Below, piece by piece: positions 62,481 to 64,000 of a stretch of 64,000 nt of DNA. The notes beneath the pieces were generated by a model. It made no database searches. It was not told the DNA's origin and saw only the letters and a program-made list of their open reading frames with translations. Source of the stretch: Effrenium voratum (lineage: Eukaryota; Sar; Dinophyceae; Suessiales; Symbiodiniaceae); contig CAUJNA010001868.1 of assembly GCA_963377175.1 (NCBI GenBank), positions 675,880-739,879 on the forward strand. The letters are read 5' to 3'. Position 1 is the first letter of the stretch. Every line of letters begins with the position of its first letter. Made by a program: the position numbers and the translations under genes.

Positions 62481-62894
62481 ATGTACACCATGGAGAGGCA
62501 AGGTGCACTCTACGCCGTGGCAGTGAGAAATTGCTCAGTGAGCATCGAACCCTTACCCACTGGCCTGCAAGAGGGTCAACCGCATGTCATGTATATGACG
62601 CGTCTCACCCGCAACATCTCCGCTCCGTCGGTGGGCGGCTGGTTGAAGCCTTGGGAGGAGCTGCGGAGTGTGTATCTCCACCGCACGGGCCAATGCAAGC
62701 CATGCATCTTCCTGTATCGTAAGGCAGATGGCTGCCGCATGGGGGACTCTTGCACCCATTGCCACCTTTGCACCGAGCGCGAGATGAAACAGCGCAAGAA
62801 CCGGCAGCTGCAGCCAATCCAATGGGATAGGGCAACTCGGGCTCTGGCTTGGTGTGTGTGTGTGTGTGTCTGTGTGTGTGTGTGTTTGTGTTGA
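62481..62894 (+). CDS. CCCH zinc-finger protein, dinoflagellate-like
   Basis: Frame of 137 codons from ATG 62481. Residues 1-60 have no recognised domain (Thr/Arg/Ser-rich, W54 and W58). Residues 70-97 hold the motif: C72, then C75-x9-C85-x5-C91-x3-H95, with H95-L-C97 and then a basic run (E-M-K-Q-R-K-N-R). C-x8/9-C-x5-C-x3-H fingers usually bind single-stranded RNA, often in mRNA processing, decay or translation control. The HLC plus basic tail is the variant I associate with dinoflagellate proteins. The frame ends in a (TG)n tract read as alternating Cys and Val, which is unlikely to be protein; the exon probably ends at the GT near 62851, or the gene is degraded. Upstream there may be further exons: CCGTAG just before the start could be an acceptor. 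No promoter was identified. Confidence 0.65.
   Translation: MYTMERQGALYAVAVRNCSVSIEPLPTGLQEGQPHVMYMTRLTRNISAPSVGGWLKPWEELRSVYLHRTGQCKPCIFLYRKADGCRMGDSCTHCHLCTEREMKQRKNRQLQPIQWDRATRALAWCVCVCVCVCVCLC
62852..62893. repeat. (TG)n microsatellite at exon end
   Basis: About twenty TG units with two TC/TT interruptions, directly after the zinc-finger coding part. Confidence 0.9.
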
Positions 62895-63080
62895 TGATGA
62901 CCAAAGCAGTCACAGATGAACACTTAAGCCGAAGATATGGTGCCATGCCCGGCCCAGCTTGCCCAGATCTTTTCTTGTACTTCTATTCCTGGGCCAGCCG
63001 TCGCAACATGATGCAAGTTGGGGACCGACCTGGTGGTTGAAGCCTCAAGGACTGCGCGTAGTCGTGATCTGAACTCAAAC
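62888..63080 (+). repeat. Tandem duplication, unit 1
   Basis: Landmarks TGTGTTGATGA, GATGAACACTTAAGCC, TTCTGGGCCAGCCGTCGC or TTCCTGGGCCAGCCGTCGC, AACATGATGCAAGTTGGGG and AACTCAAACTA recur in the same order in unit 2. Confidence 0.8.
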
Positions 63081-63104
63081 TAGTTATTTAGACTTGGCAC
63101 AAGC

Positions 63105-63412
63105 TGTCATGCATGTGGCCTAGCAGGATGCTTCAGTAGCTGAGAGATGTATTCGAGATGCATCCTTTGTCAAGCCTACTTAAACGCATTTCTTGGGCCT
63201 CCTGGCCAAAACTCTGGTTGTGTTGATGACTACTGCAGCAGTCACAAGATGAACACTTAAGCCAAATGTATGGCAGGCCTGGCAGTGCCTGGCCGCAACC
63301 CAACTGGCTTTTTGTACATCTAATTCTGGGCCAGCCGTCGCAACATGATGCAAGTTGGGGACCTGGTGGTTGAACCCCAATCAAGGACTTCACGTCTTGA
63401 TCTAAACTCAAA
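63105..63412 (+). repeat. Tandem duplication, unit 2
   Basis: Starts TGTCATGCATGTGGCC with GATGCTTCAGTAGCT and runs through the GATGAACACTTAAGCC and AAGTTGGGGACCTGGTGG landmarks to AACTCAAACTAC. The period is roughly 330-350 bases once the later insertion is removed. Confidence 0.75.
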
Positions 63413-63416
63413 CTAC

Positions 63417-63516
63417 CTCCATTTGCTTCAGAATATGTGTTATTTTCCCTTGTTGGTTTTGAAAGGAATTCATCACTACTGGATTTTTGTTTCCTGGGGC
63501 CTTAACCAAATGGAAG
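63417..63516 (+). repeat. TIR-J element between duplicated units
   Basis: CTCCATTTGCTTCAG at left, CCCTTGTTGGTTTTGAAAGG and ATTCATCACTACTGG inside, CTTAACCAAATGGAAG at right. The corresponding place after unit 1 (63081-63104) has no such element. Confidence 0.8.
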
Positions 63517-63557
63517 ACTAGTAATTCAGATTCGGCGGTGGCAATGGCCTTTGTGCG

Positions 63558-63760
63558 CTGTCATGCGGGTGGCCAAGCATGCCAAGCATGCCAAGCATGA
63601 TGCTTCAGTAGCTCGGTAGTTGATGATGCTTCGCGATGCAGCCTTGGTCTGTAAACTTTTTAAGTGCATTTTTTGCGGGGCCTGCTGGCGGAATCTTTGG
63701 CTTTGTGCGTCGTGTTGCTGACAAATCACGGCGCCACCAAAGACATGGCAGGCTGAATCA
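63558..63760 (+). repeat. Tandem duplication, unit 3 (partial)
   Basis: CTGTCATGCGGGTGGCCAAG, then GATGCTTCAGTAGCTCGG and TTTTTTGCGGGGCCTGCTGG, matching the start of unit 2. CCAAGCATG is repeated three times near its start. Later landmarks are lost. Confidence 0.6.
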
Positions 63761-63820
63761 CCTGGTCGAAGCCGGGAACCAGACAAGCCGCACTCCTGTT
63801 TGAATCAACCACTGCTTGTC

Positions 63821-63928
63821 ATTTGGCTGTGGCTCAAAAATAAACAGGAGGGGTTACGCGGGTTTTGGTCCATGTTTCCACTTACCAGGGTTCCATTTTG
63901 GTACCGGTTTTTTGAGCCACAGCCATTT
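63821..63928 (+). repeat. TIR-D element, AACAGGAGGGG subtype
   Basis: ATTTGGCTGTGGCTCAAAAA at left and TTTTGAGCCACAGCCATTT at right; GGGTTACGCGGGTTTTGG and TTACCAGGGTTCC inside. Confidence 0.85.
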
Positions 63929-64000
63929 GTGTAGACTCCAAAGTGAAACCAGTGAATAGGATTGGACGGTGACAAGGACCACTGTCACTGCTGGCAAGCA

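Noticed and set aside
1..64000. tRNA, rRNA or snRNA genes
   Set aside because: I looked for typical tRNA T-arm and box B sequences and conserved rRNA or U-RNA stretches and saw none convincing. A covariance-model search would decide.

Overview
The window looks like non-coding, repeat-saturated nuclear DNA of a dinoflagellate. The main taxonomic clue is a CCCH zinc-finger open frame near the right end (62481-62894). Its C-x9-C-x5-C-x3-H core is followed at once by 'HLC' and a Lys/Arg-rich stretch, a form I associate with dinoflagellate RNA-binding proteins. Very low coding density, no operon-like gene packing, many microsatellites and dozens of short terminal-inverted-repeat (TIR) elements fit that assignment. 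Dinoflagellates such as Polarella and Symbiodinium are known to carry intron-forming 'introner' elements. The organism call is an inference; no rRNA, tRNA or spliced-leader gene was recognised.

The main content is a dense collection of about twenty families of short (roughly 70-150 bp) inverted-repeat elements, here named TIR-A to TIR-Y, TIR-AA and X, with more than 100 recognisable copies. Each family has its own terminal sequence. Some show target-site duplications: 4 bp for TIR-C and TIR-A, and TA for TIR-I. Elements nest inside each other: TIR-A in TIR-AA near 4.7 kb, TIR-F in TIR-E near 28.8 kb, and TIR-I in TIR-J near 2.65 kb. Recurrent pairs also occur: G with J, E with D, K with L, and A with L. 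Families are unevenly spread. TIR-G and TIR-J dominate 1-18 kb, TIR-F lies in 23.8-32.6 kb, and TIR-A and TIR-L dominate 40-62 kb.

The best candidate for an undescribed system is at 30.27-32.56 kb. The left end of TIR-F (array of GGTTCCACCAG units) and its right end, in the same orientation, bracket the most coding-like DNA of the interior: a small membrane-plus-Cys/His frame, apparently frameshifted, and a Lys/Glu-rich frame. This is read here as one 2.3-kb parental element. The 230-290-bp TIR-F copies at 23.8, 24.9 and 28.7 kb would be its internally deleted derivatives.

Coding content elsewhere is thin. Besides the zinc-finger frame at 62.5 kb there are a 162-codon exon-like frame at 13.4 kb, a duplicated exon-like block at 20.9 and 22.9 kb whose frame is kept, a Cys-containing minus-strand frame at 22.4-22.7 kb, and an undecided frame at 45.9 kb. 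None is assigned a function. A tandem duplication near the right end (62.88-63.7 kb) carries a TIR-J element in one junction that is absent from the sister junction, giving a natural filled/empty site. All positions and repeat alignments were made by eye, so boundaries may be off by a few bases.
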